A stretch of 64,000 bases of DNA from Sipunculus nudus (GCA_026874595.1 CM049313.1:12027508-12091507); one strand, 5' to 3'; positions 46,301 to 60,023 are shown, counted from the stretch's first letter. The notes: generated by a model from the letters alone, not told the origin. Numbers and translations are program-made.

Positions 46301-47658
46301 TAACTTTGTAACTTCATCCCACTGGTTGTCCTAGCTGGCATAACATTCATAGCTTACCGGGAAACCTATGATAAATTATGTAAAATCTTACGTGTGTCGG
46401 GAAGATCCTTTGATTAAATTAGAGACATCCTTAGAGACATTTCATTTAAAGATAACATATAAATATTTACAGCAAAAAAGTTTCTTATTCATCATAAAAA
46501 AATATATTTTTTTCTCGAAAGCATATGTAAAATACACCTCAGCAATGTTTTTCACTTTACATAACAATTCACCAGTGTTTATTAGCGGCCAAGAATATCT
46601 GCCCTGTGTTTTTTTTTCCCACGCCATTTTGAGCCAGCAGTCCCTGGGGGTAATTGTTACAATTTATCCTGCTGTTTGCGCAAAGGCCTCGCAAATCATT
46701 GTTCCTGAATAGGAGATGGTTTCAAACACATCGGATGCAAAGTGTTTTTCAGCGAATTCTGTTTTCATGAAGAGACATAATATTAAGCTACATTGTCATT
46801 CGAATACATTCCTATTTGAGGCAAAGCATTACTTAAGTTTCTCTGTCATAAACAGAATATATGATTTTATACGATTTTTTCACGACAAGCGAAGTAAGCC
46901 CTGTAGTGTTTCTTTGAATCTGTTTACGGCGGTATCCACACGTCGCATTTAAGCAGTTAAGCGAAAGCTAGGCCAAGTTGGAGCTCGATTATGAGCGATG
47001 GTATTACAATAATACAGATGATAGAAATTTACTTCGACCTTGAGGCGGGGAATGCGGTACAGATCAGTTATAGCCTAATGAAATGTTATGCAAATGTTTT
47101 ACTCGGCGTGTGCCAATCACGGCATTCTTTCGGATTCGCCACGCGATGCCATGGAGACTAACGCCTCGAAAAACCTCGCGTGATGCATACTATTTCACAG
47201 GGCTTTAACCAATGCATAATAACCATACCTACGGGAAATATGACTTTGATATCAGAATGGAAATGGGACATCTTGATTTGTAGAAATGTAAGCTGGCAAA
47301 TGTTTAACAAAACCACTGAGATGACGTACATCTTTTAAATATAAAATGAGTCATTCACTTATCGCAATCGGTATTTTTATAACCACACAAGCCAGAAAGC
47401 CAGAAGGATGGCAACACGAACAAACGTGTATCGTGTTAATGTCTCTCAATATCAACTCCAGTCTTTGAGGTTTTTACAAACTGCTTTGAAATTTGACCCG
47501 GAAGTATGACAAAATACACATTCCTTGCGTCATTTGGCGACTTTACATGCCACATAAAAGAGCGAGTTTTCTGAGCCAAGGGATAAAACCTCATACCTAT
47601 GATTAAATAAATTGGCAAGGCATCTACCGAAAATTACAATTTTTTTATCATTACATAC

Positions 47659-47661
<3 letters not shown>

Positions 47662-47700
<39 letters not shown>
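47662..47700. repeat. (TA)n microsatellite
   Basis: About 19 TA units, 340 bp upstream of the first CHS B exon. Confidence 0.9.
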
Positions 47701-47702
<2 letters not shown>

Positions 47703-47997
47703 CAACTTTCATTTTTCAGTCGTCGCAAATGATATGTGAGGCTTTGTTTAGTTATACATTCCTTAAGTCACCCGGGGATACCCGTTTGTATAACCATTCA
47801 TTGTCACAGGACTAGGGTGAGCCGGGCACATAGCAGATGACGATGATATATTAACCACAGTTACTCATGGTTCTGATTCATAATCTAGTTGCATTGTATT
47901 AACCTACCATTCCTGTACTTCTTTTATTTTTATACTTTAAGTATCATTTTCCCATTTTATTGCAAAACTTACTCTAGCCGCACATGTTTTGGTACAG

Positions 47998-48041
47998 GAA
48001 ATTGGACTGTGACGTATATGTTTGAGGTATGATCTACAAAT
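47998..48041 (+). promoter_or_regulatory. 5' leader of CHS B with two short upstream ORFs
   Basis: An acceptor-like TTTTGGTACAG ends at 47997, so the exon probably starts at 47998. The leader holds ATG TTT GAG GTA TGA (48018-48032). A second ATG at 48029 has a frame that ends at 48052, past the main start. An in-frame TGA at 48030 means the protein starts at 48042 if this exon model is right. Confidence 0.4.
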
Positions 48042-48449
48042 ATGGATGTTGAGGAGGAGACTACGAGAACGGACACTCCGGCCAAGATATTCCGGGTCAT
48101 CACATCCGCCATGATTTTCTTCCTCGTCCTCGGCGGCTCCCTTGTTTCCAAGGCAACCCTGCTCTTCATTACCGCAAACATGCGGCCAAACGTAACGCTT
48201 GGTTGCGAAGACGGAACAAGCGGTACTGGGACCAAAGTCTGCTATGCTGTACCCCATGGAAATATCTCTAATAAAGGTTGCCTTTCAGGTGGAGTTGTTA
48301 AAAGAAAAGTCTGCGAGGCTGTGACGGTCCGCTGGATCTGGGCAGGGGTTCTTACCGTCTGTGCTCCGTATATCATGACGTTCTTCCATTGTCTGTGGAT
48401 TTGGATATTCAAGCGTAAGACACGCCCTCGAATGATACCACTGATAACG
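48042..48449 (+). CDS. CHS: CHS B exon 1 (start, two membrane segments)
   Basis: Starts MDVEEETTRTDTPAKIF, matching [17 protein letters not shown] of gene A. TM1 (VITSAMIFFLVLGGSL) and [19 protein letters not shown] with the second segment follow. Donor ACG|GTTAGT, phase 0. Confidence 0.9.
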
Positions 48450-51400
48450 GTTAGTACGCCCTTATACTGCCCGTGCCCCAACACTTTATAAAGACGTGGT
48501 CGCAAGGGGCAAAAACACTTGCAGTTTTGACACTGAGACTGATTTAGACCGATATCAGTCAACCAGTACTGCTATTTAGATATTGCACAGCCTTCCCATG
48601 GAAGACAATAATTTCTATCATGGTATTCTACAATTTTAAAAATTATTCACCACTGTATTAAAATGCTATATATTCACTTGTATATTTTATTTTGCTGCAA
48701 CAGGAGAATACAGTTTTGCACAAATAAACCCTCGGGGTTTATACCCCACCATGTTGAGACATATTGTAGAACCCATCACAGCATATTTCTGATCTGAATA
48801 ATAAAAATTGAGAGAGAAAGGTGTTATGATGTTTCTAGATTTTACGCATTTTAAAACTGCGACATTTTACTTTTAGGAGGGATTTTTTTGCTGGGCTTAA
48901 AGATGGGGAAGTTTCAGAGAATAATCATTCAAGTTAAGCATCAGGTCTTCCTCCTTTGACATGATTATCTGCCGGAACTCCTGAGTCGAAGGACATCAAA
49001 TACACTGTAATGCACGGAATCCCTCGATGAAGAATGAAATATTCCGTCCTTACTGACAACGCCCCCATGTATAATGTCATATCCAATTAGCCATATCAGT
49101 TATAAACATGTCTTTCTACTGTTGTTACGAAGACAGATTGCTGTTGAAAACATTTGGCCGAATCCGGTTTCGAACCCATGTTGGTGGCGCACAAGTCCAG
49201 CGTACCAATCGCTTCGCTAGAAAAGGCAGCTTTACTAGCGAGTCAGTTCGGTCCGCTTTTATGTCACCCCGTAACACACCCCTTCTTAAGAGCGTTTTGC
49301 TATCAGTACAAGACTAATTATCCCAGGAGTCACACTTTGTGTGAGCTTATTCCCTGGGGTTTACCGTCACGTTGGACGAGCCCGCGCTTTGTTACGAAAC
49401 AAAATTGTTCAGGGGAAAATACTGGGCCGATCTGGGCTTCGAAACAATGTCAGTGGCGCACATGTCCGGCACATGCACAGCTTCACTAGCGAGTCAGTTC
49501 GGTCCGCTTTTATGTCACCCCGTAACACTGTTCAATAACACCGCCAAGTGCTATAGAGATTCCGTTATAAAGCAGCATATAGGCATTTTTGTTGAATCTT
49601 CTGCACTGCGGTATCATAGCAAATTTCCGTGAAAATGTCGTTATCCGCATGACTGGCGTCAAGGTGCAAACTAGTCCATACCCGTTCACATAAAATGAAT
49701 TATGTGTCGTATATTTACGGTCACGATCTGTACATTAGTTATCTGTTACCAGATTTCATCGGGATTACTGCAGCTGTCTGCACCAATTGTTATAAGTTAT
49801 AAACTATGATGTAGTGTTGTAGTCGAGGCAAAGTCCGAGGCCTTTAGGTTCTAGTCCAAGTCCTAGTCCTTTACGGTCGAGTCCAAGTCGACCGTTTTCG
49901 AGTCCAAGAATTTTAGAGCTCGAGTCATAGTTCGTGTCAAATAAAACACTTTCAATTGGATAATTGAGATTATCGTGAATATTTCCGGTATGGTTTACAC
50001 GTTTTTCTTTGACGTTTAAATACAGGGATAAAACTTTGTATGTACAGTCTGAAATTGTTTTAATATTATTTTTATGGTTTATATACACGAGTCTCTATAT
50101 TTGAGTGTGTTCTTAGTTGATGTCATAGTTGCAACATCTAGCAAAAATGGAACCTTGCTTTTCTCATTTTTCTTCTAACATTTGTATTGCCTGTAACAGT
50201 AAAGAAAACGTAAGTTAAAATACATGTATGGTAGTTCTACAGATAAAGAACAGTTCTTCCGTTTAACACAGGCATTCATTATTGAGACGTTGTACGCCAT
50301 TGGGATCGCCATGCTCGTCTTTCGAGTTCTTCCTGAATTGAACAGCCTCCAGGGGGCGGTAGTGACACTTGGCGCCTCTACAGTTCCCGCAGCAATGCGC
50401 GCATTCCGTTTATCAGATACCAGGAAATACGTCCAGTTTGTTTTGGACATTATTGCCCTCCTCATCCAGCTGACAGCTCTGATCGTTTGGCCGGCGCTGA
50501 TTGGGGCTAACGGGGACAAGTTCTTCAGGGGAGATTTCACTCAGTATCCAGAGAAAACGTATACCAGCCTCGCAGTGATGATCCCGTTCTCCCTGTTTCT
50601 CATCTCCGCGAGATATTGGCAGAATTATATCGATTATCAAACAATATATCATCCTAGGACAATAGACAAGTTGATACGCCAGCTCAACGAAGATAAGACA
50701 GTAATAAACGTCTTTACAGGTATCTGGAAATGCGCAGTAACCATCTTGATGATGATGGCGTTCTTGGCCCGAGACAGGAGGAGCGTTCAGGATCTGTTTA
50801 ACTTTAGCGGCGACAGGCGGCGCTGTGGTGACACCATCAGTATGGCTGATCTTCCTCAGCTGAACCTTGACTGGGTGTACGTCTGGTTGATGTGTTTCCT
50901 GTCCGGCCTCGTGGTCTACTGGGCAACCCGGACAGCGGCTAAGATTCTAATACAGAGGGTCTGTTACGCTATACCTGTATGGATCAGTACTCCCGTACTT
51001 CTCGGGTCCCTTGCCGGAGCTTGTGAAACCTGGAACCGAAACCATTGCAGCTTTGGAAACAAGTAATGTTCTAATCTTTTATGTCTATACTATTCACAAT
51101 GGGCTAACTTTTTAAATATGGTTAATTTAATGAGCTCTTAATTACCAAAGGTTAAATAGATATGATAACTCTTTGATTAGAAAACTGAATAAAGCATTTT
51201 TTCCCTCTCAAGAGCATTTATATGAGAAAAATAAAATATTCATGTTATATCCAGAAAGAAAGTCGGAGTTACTTAGGCTTTTGCACGGTCCTGCAGCCGC
51301 AACAACAGAGAATCCTTGCGAGCGAGATAAAAAAAGTGTGAGCACTAAATTTCATAAAGTAATGGACATATTCCATAAATATTATGCACATGAACATATA

Positions 51401-54400
51401 TAGGTCATCGGATAAAGTCTATTTAAATCTGGGCCATGGTCTTAACTATGAGAATGGCCTTTGCATATCTCCATATCTGTGAAAAAAAAAACATATTTCT
51501 AAAGTGCTTGGGTGTATTTTCTAAAAATGAAAAAAAGTCAGATAGTAAATGGCAGGGTGCGTTCGAAAAACAGCTTTCAAGGTCAAATCTTCGGACTTTT
51601 GTTCACCATAACTTTCGAAGTACTGTAAAATTTTTTTTCATATGTGACCCACAAATTGTTTCCTCCAAGATCTCAGACATGTTTGGAAACTGGTGACCTT
51701 CACCTTTGGTGACAAGGTCAATTCCGCAAATATATGGTATATTCGTGAAACATAACCTTTGAAGTTAGGCATATAAGATACACACTGTTTCAATCATATT
51801 GTCGTACAAGTTTAAATATTGGTTATCTTGACACTTGTGACCTTGTCAGTATAAGCTTCAGAAGAAGGGGTCAATTTTAAAGGGGGTATGCCTAGTCTAG
51901 GAATACTATACTCTTATTACATAATAGGTCGAATTCTTCCCAGCGTCAATGTTGTTGCATTTCGTTTTGACCGGCCCACCCAACCGCGTGCCATAGGCCA
52001 CAGGCTTTAACAGATTGGCGCGACACCCAGCCGGATGCGTTAACAAGGCTGTGTCGGCGAGGTGTTTGGCCTGTCTCCCTGAGCCTGGGAACTATTAGCG
52101 CCAGATCGGCCCTCTGACATTATGGCCATATTACTGGCTCAACTGAGTCGTATTTGTAACGGCTAGGGAACTATGCACGCGGGTTGCTGGGCCGGCGAGC
52201 AGTCACTCAAAGTGAAATGTTACAACGTTGGCTCTGGGCACTCCTCGCTGGGCTGGTATCCGTTTTCCCGGCAACGGATACATGGCTACGATAAAATAGT
52301 CCTAATGTCACAAGAGGTCGATGAAGCGGGAACAAAGTGGAAGTTGAATGATCTGTTATTCAATAAGAGTAAGGATACTACTGCACAGAGTTTTCTCAAC
52401 CCATCTGATTTTTAAAAATGATGTATAAAGGTCAGAATCAATAGATGGTCATAAATTGAACAGTTGTTTAGATTTAACACAGTAACCTGCCTTCTGTTCT
52501 TTTTCCATATCTGTCTTCTTCTGGAAATATGACTGTTTTTTTCTGGTCTCAACAGCTTTCGGCAGTGGTTCAACTGTTATCCATCAGGTGGCGGCACGAG
52601 TGTCCTAATCCAGCAGCAGCACATCTGGGTTGCGGTGTTCTGGTGGTTATCCCAGATCTGGATCACACGTCACGTCTGGTATCCATGGGAACGGAGGCTG
52701 ACACCGGCTCAGAAGTAATCATAATACGAGAAAACATTTATATAACTTTCAATGAATGATTCACTTAACAGTTAATATTAGTATATATTAAATTATTCAT
52801 TATATATGTGTGTGTACCTTTTAATGTTGTACTTTTACTCTGTTTACTGTTACACATTCTGTTGCACAATGTTTTAGTGCGTACTTTTCCTGTGTTTGCT
52901 GTAACAGCATGCTGGTTCAGCCTCTATAGGACTATATTTAAACGCTGTACTTTTCCTCTGTTTGCTTTATCATACTGCTGGTAAAACCTCTGAGGGACTA
53001 TGTTTGGATGCTATACTTTTTCACTGTTTGCGGTAACAGACTACTGGTACAGCCTCTGTGGACTATGTTTAATGCCGTACTTTCCTCTGTTTGCTGTAAC
53101 AGACTGCTGGTACAGCCTTTGTGGGACGGGGTTGTCCTGGAGCAGCACGTGTTACATAACCGTCGCAGAATCAACCCGACACATGTCAGCAGCAAAGTTA
53201 GTATTCACGTTGATGAGTTTTTGATTTTGTATAAATGATGACCGAAAATCACATACATGGGTTCATTTAAGTCTGTGAGGCATTTAAGCGGGAGATGAGG
53301 ATTATCACTTGTGTTTTCATTACTCCATCTCGTATTTGTCCGTTTCGAGAAAATCAATAAAATTTCTTTTAAAATATTTATGAAAGTATATAACTGTAAT
53401 TAATTATGCTGATTTGACCAAAGTCACGAATGCGGCGAGAAGAGAGACCGACTCCCTACATCTACGTGTGCGCCACCATGTGGCACGAAGATGTACTAGA
53501 AATGACAAATCTGATGAAGTCCATCCTTGGGTGAGTCGACATAAATCACTAAATGTTTTATTTAAGGCATTAGTTAAATAAAAATGAGTTTCTTTCAAGC
53601 AGGCTGAGCTCTGGGAACTGATTTTTATATTGTCCGTTGTTCTTCATTCTTTCAGATAGGCATATATCGAACAATTTTACGAAACAATTGAACCTAGACT
53701 TAGAAAATATTTTGTCGAGTAAAATATTTTCGGAAAGCCACCAATAAATCACAGTTATTTATAAAACTGAATGACAGACTCATTTAAGTATACAAGGCAA
53801 CCATTTTTTTCAGTAGGACGTATTTCTGATGTAATTCACCTAAACCAAGCGGGTATCCTTGAAATCATGAAAAGTTTGTAAACAATCAGCTCAACCAGTG
53901 GCCATCGCCAGTCCTGTAGCAGATTTTCCAATTCAAACGATAGATTTAAACAGATGAGTATAACTATCATCGAATATTTTGCTGGTGAAACTTCAAGTAA
54001 AAAACACCTCAAAAGTGTATTATTTGTAAATTTGTGTTCAACTACAACAGTTATAATGACTCTCCTGAGATGTCCTATTTCTGTTCGTTTTGACCCCTGT
54101 ACAATTACACATTGTCTGATATTACAATGTGTGTCATAGTAATCTTGTAACGTTGTTATTTGTACTATGGTTAAAGGTTGGACGAAGATCAGAAGAGGAA
54201 GGAGAGGGGTCAGACCGATTATTACCAATTCGAAGGTTTTTTTTCACTATAATTTTGATTCTACCATCCTGCCGTGATATTTACACCGCTCTCTTGCAGA
54301 CACTATTGTAATAATTCTTACTTAATTATTACAGTAGTGGTTGGCAAGAGGTTGCCGATCACTGTTCTAATAACAGTCTCTATTGTAAAAATTATTACAA

Positions 54401-56354
54401 TAGCGGTAGCAGCAGCTACTGTAATAAACCTTTATAACATTAGCAGTTGATGTTGCTGGCCGAAATTTCATCACGTTTCGTTGAGATTCTTTCAAAAATA
54501 TGTCATTACCTGGAAAATAAAACCCCAAGTTGTAAATACACAAGTGGCCTTTTATTACAAAGTTCACTATATAAAAGGATGAATTGTTATGTATCCATTA
54601 TAATACAAGTCGACAAATATATAATATCTATATATTTAAAATAATATTGAACACAAATATACAAAAATACTGAAACATGGCAATTTAGACAGACTGCTTC
54701 TGAAGAAGTGAGGCAAGTGACCGCTGGTTATTACAATAGTGACCGTTAAAACAACAGTGGTTCTCGACCCGGTCACTTTTGTAATAAAGGTCACTAGTGT
54801 AATAACGTCTAAAATACAAGCGGATGCTTTTTGGGATATTGGGGGGAATTGCATGTTTTCTTTTCAGGGAATGACATTTGTTTTGAAGAATCTCAATGAA
54901 ACTTAATAAAATTTCCGCCGGCAACAGCAACCACTATTGTTATAAAAATTAATCACAATGGTGACGATAATTACAATAGAGGTTGGCAAAAACACTAGCC
55001 CTTACCAACCACCCTTTTAATAATTATTACAATAGTGATCGACATAACCATAGTGGTTGCAACACCAATCGCTTGACCCAAGTAAAGCAAAATCCTCATT
55101 TGTTTCTCATGTAGTCAAATCAGTCGCGACGCACGGCTTGATTCCCATAGCTGACGCCTTGTATGTAATATTACTGCTTATTCATCATAATGTTTATTCA
55201 TTTTACATGGTATCAGTTTTTAGCGTATGTACATAAGCGTTAAAGAACATGCAAAATTTTAATGAATGAGGTATACTACTATTACTACTACTACTGCTAC
55301 TACTATAAAGTATTATAGTCTGTTCCACCGTAGGGCCACATTGAAATTTGGCAATATTTTCATAAAATTTCAGATTAATTTAAGATATAATGTGACGATG
55401 AAGGAATCGGGTATATGACTAATTAACTATAAGTCACTGAAAATCATACCTACAAAATATTAAAGCTTCTGTGGCTCAGGGTAAGAGCGCAGGACTCAAA
55501 GCCGGGAGATCGCGAGTTCGAACCTCAGCCGAGGCGGTGAGGTTTTTCACGGTCGGCCCCCACCCAAGGTGAGCGCTCTGCAGGCTTAATGGGAAGGTCG
55601 TGCCCAACGGCCGTGTTTCACTCACAAACGAGTGCGCCTATCGGGGGTCCTCGGTGGTATGATTACCAACCCAGGGCCCGCAGGTGCAGTAGTCACCGGG
55701 CCTGGTTAACGCCAGGATATCAAATGAGAGGAAGCGTGTGTCACGTAGACCGAAACCGGAATGGAAATCTGCAGATGTACATATAATTAGTTAAGCTAGC
55801 ATTAAAAAAATGGAGGCGGTTACCTCGAACAAAAAAAAATTAAAAAAATATATATTAAAGTGATGCAATAAAATCAGTATCTATAAAAGTAAAAAGCATA
55901 TTTATTTACAAAACCTCAACTCCCATCATGAAGGTTAAGGTCACTTGTCACATGCTCAACAATTACACTCATTTATATTCTAAAAAATATGTTAATGTTA
56001 TTGTCTGCAACCCATCATAGACGCTATATCACAAGGCCACAAGATTCAAAAGAACCAGATGATTGCAAAATATAAATGTAGTTTTTTAAGAGGTTTTACA
56101 TCTCATAATAGGCCGTTGGTCCCTCATCAGCTTGAAGTTAAGAACTTGTGATAATATTTGTGTTTATGATAATATTTCATTGAGCACCTGGTGGAACAGA
56201 CTACACCCCTGTCAACCTAATTTTTCGCGATCATCTCAAGGTAAGACAAACTTGCGAAACAAAATTTTGTTCCAATATTTTGTCGAAGGAAGAAGATGTG
56301 TGTTTTTTTTTTACCATACCTGCTTATGATATAAATATTATTTATTTCATTGAC

Positions 56355-56414
<60 letters not shown>

Positions 56415-59015
56415 ATGGTCCATGGCGTCCAAACCAAGCCATTGTTTATCCTCCTTGGATATGGATATAAAGTAATGTGACGTAACAGTGAAGCGCGTGC
56501 ACGAGGTCTCGCTGTAAGAGAGTTCGGCAGTTCCATGAATATTGGTTATATAATATATTATTGCGTAACGTCTATTATGACGTCATCACTATTCCCTGCC
56601 ATGTACTTTTCATAGACAGGTGATAAGATGTCGCAACAGAATAGACAAGTATCTTATATAATGGTTAAAAATCGTTTACAAAATATTATTTTCAAAATAG
56701 CCAATCACGCATTTTCTTCTTTCTGTCCTAGGGCGAAAATGTTTTAGCGGTTTTTGAATGGGAAAATGTAATCGCAAAAAAAGGCCGACAGGGGTGTTGG
56801 AACTGACTATATTTATTATTATTATTATTATCATTATTATTATTGTTAATACACCATACATGATTATCATTAAAAAACAGAACAGTCATTATTGTAATAG
56901 GGGCCTAATATTATATTTAAAAAATGTAATCCTGAGTAAAACTCATATTGACTTTTTGTATAACTTTTTGCAACAACCTTATGTTATATGTTTTTTTTGG
57001 GTCCAGGTCATATTTATTTTGATGACGCATTTAGAGAGGACAGCCACGGCAGATTCGTCATTAACTCATACGTTAAAAAGCTGATCAATGTGATGAAGCA
57101 GGTCACAAGGTAACAAAGTCTTACAGTATATACCTAAATATGTAAATTAAAATGGTTATTATGAGACGTATTCAGTGCTATCGTCTGTTGTCGTCGTCTG
57201 TAGGAAATAATATGAATGCGATAATATTTGAACAGCTGCATATTGTATCACGAAATTCGAAACACAAATGATTTCTATCAAAAACTCGGAAGATTTCGAC
57301 AAATGTTTGCCTTAATCTTCAGCTTCCAGTCAAATCAGCCAAAGTTTAGATTTTTAACACCAAAAATTTGAAGGATTGCGTAATTTTATCTAAGATTTGA
57401 CAAAAAAAGGTGTGTCTATCATGTTCTTGGGTAAGTTAAAAATCAGGTGATATTGATCCTGATATTCTAGGTCAAAACTGTGGGAAGTTTTTAATAATTG
57501 TAAAGCCTATCAGTTATAAAGTACTACATATTTTATCCTAAACTTTAACACCGATGTCTCAGGAGAGTTCGAAATGAGTGGTGACCCTGGACCAGATCTT
57601 TAAGATCAAACCTGCAGAAATCTAGGTTTTCTTACATATTTTTGGGTGATGCGCGAAGTGGGGGGGGGGGGCGGGGAGATGATATATATCTGTTTAAAAC
57701 TGCTAAAAACAACTGCAATAAGCATATGTCGTTTTTTCCCAAGCAGATGCTGTGAAAGCTCTTATCTTAGCATGCAGAGATCCAAGCTTGTGTCAAAAAT
57801 CAACCTTTGTCATTAATTTACTGTGATGTAGTTTCGACTACAAGGCTAAGCGCACATTATACAAATATATAAAGAATGTCACATTTTACATCTTTTTAAT
57901 AAATTTGTTTAAATCAACGGGAATGGCTTAATAGCTGGGTTTGTGTATGATAAACTAATATGCTACACAGGTGCAAAGGTCAACCCACCATTCAGGTCGA
58001 ACGCATTCTGGGCCACAATTAAATACACGGCCTATGTCAAATTAAAAATACATGGTCTGACCGTCACTTGTCTTGTCTCCCATTATCTGTTCATTTCGGC
58101 TGAATTTTTTCCTAGCAAAACCTGCAGGGTTTATAGGCTCAGTGTGTCCCTTTCTTTTCATCCGTTTAATATTTTCCAAAAAAATACAAGCCAAATGTGT
58201 CTGTATATTATAAATACGATACGGCACATGAGCGGAAATTAGTAATTTAGATATTAAAATTTAGATTTTCTTACTGTTGGATACCATCTGGGTCTAAGAT
58301 AATAGTGCAGGACGCCATGTCTATGTTTTCTTTTGTGCTGCTGGTCGCGCCCGGTGCAATTTTATTTTTACCGTGAATAGGTGGATGGAACTCGTTTCAA
58401 AAATGCAATCTTGTTAGAAATACATACATTTCTAGGTTTTATTTTATATTTTATGCAAACCTTATATTCCAATTAAAGAATGGGCACAATTAAATAAAAA
58501 TAAACATAATGGTAAATAAGTCATTTATCAGTATTCTTTGCAGTGAATGCCCTGCTGTTGACATGTCAAGAAAATTCAGTATTACTCCTTACGGTGGCTC
58601 CCTCAAGTGGACATTACCGAAGGGCAACGCTTTAATTTGTCACCTCAAGAACAAATCTCTGATAAAACACAAGAAACGCTGGAGTCAGGTAAACGGACAA
58701 ATCTATTTTACCATATTTATTTCAATCTCTATAAATTAATATATTGAACCTGCCAAATGGTACATACCTATGTGCTACCTTAATATATTATGAAGAGCAT
58801 TATTACTGATTGGATATATAGACACACTTGTATTGTACGTTTGCTTAATGAATGCAACAGTGGGATGTTAGAGCTGATAAATACCGAACCATGAAGGGAC
58901 ATGTGGGCTGTATTCATTTTGGGTAAATATTGCGTTCCCTCGCATGGGAACGGGAAAAGATCACGAAGGAACGCGAAAAGAACAAAAGGGAAGGCGAACA
59001 TTTCAGGAAGTAACG

Positions 59016-59075
<60 letters not shown>

Positions 59076-59644
59076 ATATATAAATAGATCTGCAGGTTTA
59101 CTGCAAGCAACAACTACTGGTGTGCTCTATGGCATTTCACCAGAGCTTTATGATTATACAAAATGAAGACGAGTCAAGTATTTTCAGACATTTTAGTACT
59201 ACGTAGTTTCGTGCAAGATGTTGTTGCACTCGTCAGGTAATGCTGTCTGGCTGAGATGCTAGTCCATATAAAGCACCCATGTCCCTGCAGGGGCTCCGTA
59301 GATAAACGATATTGTTTAGTCACGGATTAAGGTAGCACCGTCGTCTGCAAACCCTGAAATTGTCGTTTGTAGGAAAAGGGGGTACTATAAGGTCATTTTC
59401 TTTCCAATTTACTTGTGATAAGGTGAATCTGGTGGCATATTGGCCTTTCAACATAAACTTAATTAATTAATTACCAAAACAACACAATTCCGAGGAGGCT
59501 GTGTCCTAACAGTATTATTCTATAGTGATTGGACAGACCCCGCCACACCCTCCCGTAACTGACCATTATCAGTACACATCTGACGAGTACTCCGGAACGG
59601 GTTACAGGATAAATGTGTGACTGAATCTTTTCGTAATAAATATC

Positions 59645-59696
<52 letters not shown>

Positions 59697-59964
59697 TTAT
59701 ATTTAGGTAATGTATATGCATTATATAACGGACTTCATAATGAGGACAAACCGTGGGGCTCGTAAAGACAGGTATATCCTGGCGCTGGACGGTGACGTGT
59801 CATTCAAGCCCACTGACGTCATGCTGCTGGTTGACCTGATGAAGTCAGATGACAACATCGGTGCCGTCTGTGGCCGCATTCACCCCAAAGGATGTGGTAA
59901 GCTCCTTCATGGGTTCTTTGCCAATAATATTTACATTGTATATCCCTGGAGTTTCTTCTCTCAA

Positions 59965-60023
<59 letters not shown>

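Larger units (their letters stand above)
40480..47997. other. 3' region of CHS A and intergenic space to CHS B
   Basis: 7.5 kb without a supported gene. Contents are the putative 3' UTR, three TA tracts (42755-42805, 43297-43360, 47662-47700) and an ATT-rich run (44255-44300). Frames up to 114 codons here lack family features or come from TA repeats. Confidence 0.55.
49123..49527 (-). mobile_element. TRIM-like miniature LTR element
   Basis: Two direct repeats (49123-49276 and 49390-49527) each run from TGTTACG to CGTAACA and flank a 113-bp core. The 4-bp repeat CTGT (49119-49122 and 49528-49531) borders the whole. Read on the minus strand, GGGCTCGTCC sits just inside the right LTR (primer-site position) and AAGAAGGGGTG abuts the left LTR (polypurine position). 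There is no coding capacity. The LTR ends, TSD length and GGCTCGTCC primer core resemble those of the gypsy-like element at 2571-19517, its possible helper. Confidence 0.7.
48450..50271 (+). other. CHS B intron 1
   Basis: 1.8 kb. Holds the TRIM-like element at 49123-49527 and a run of short AGTCCRAGT-type repeats near 49,820-49,930. No exon. Confidence 0.6.
58689..59706 (+). other. CHS B intron 8
   Basis: 1.0 kb with TA tracts at 59018-59082 and 59648-59691. The latter ends 15 bp before exon 9. Nothing else recognised. Confidence 0.6.

Noticed and set aside
49156-49230. Minus-strand tRNA-like sequences (GGTTTCGAACC-type boxes) in two copies
   Set aside because: Both copies fall at the same place inside repeats with TG..CA ends and a shared CTGT target duplication. 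The LTR interpretation explains the whole duplication, whereas tRNA folding does not.
55465-55536. Functional tRNA gene
   Set aside because: Boxes A and B are present, but the arms do not close well, and the sequence runs into a SINE body and A-rich tail without a T-run terminator at the tRNA end.
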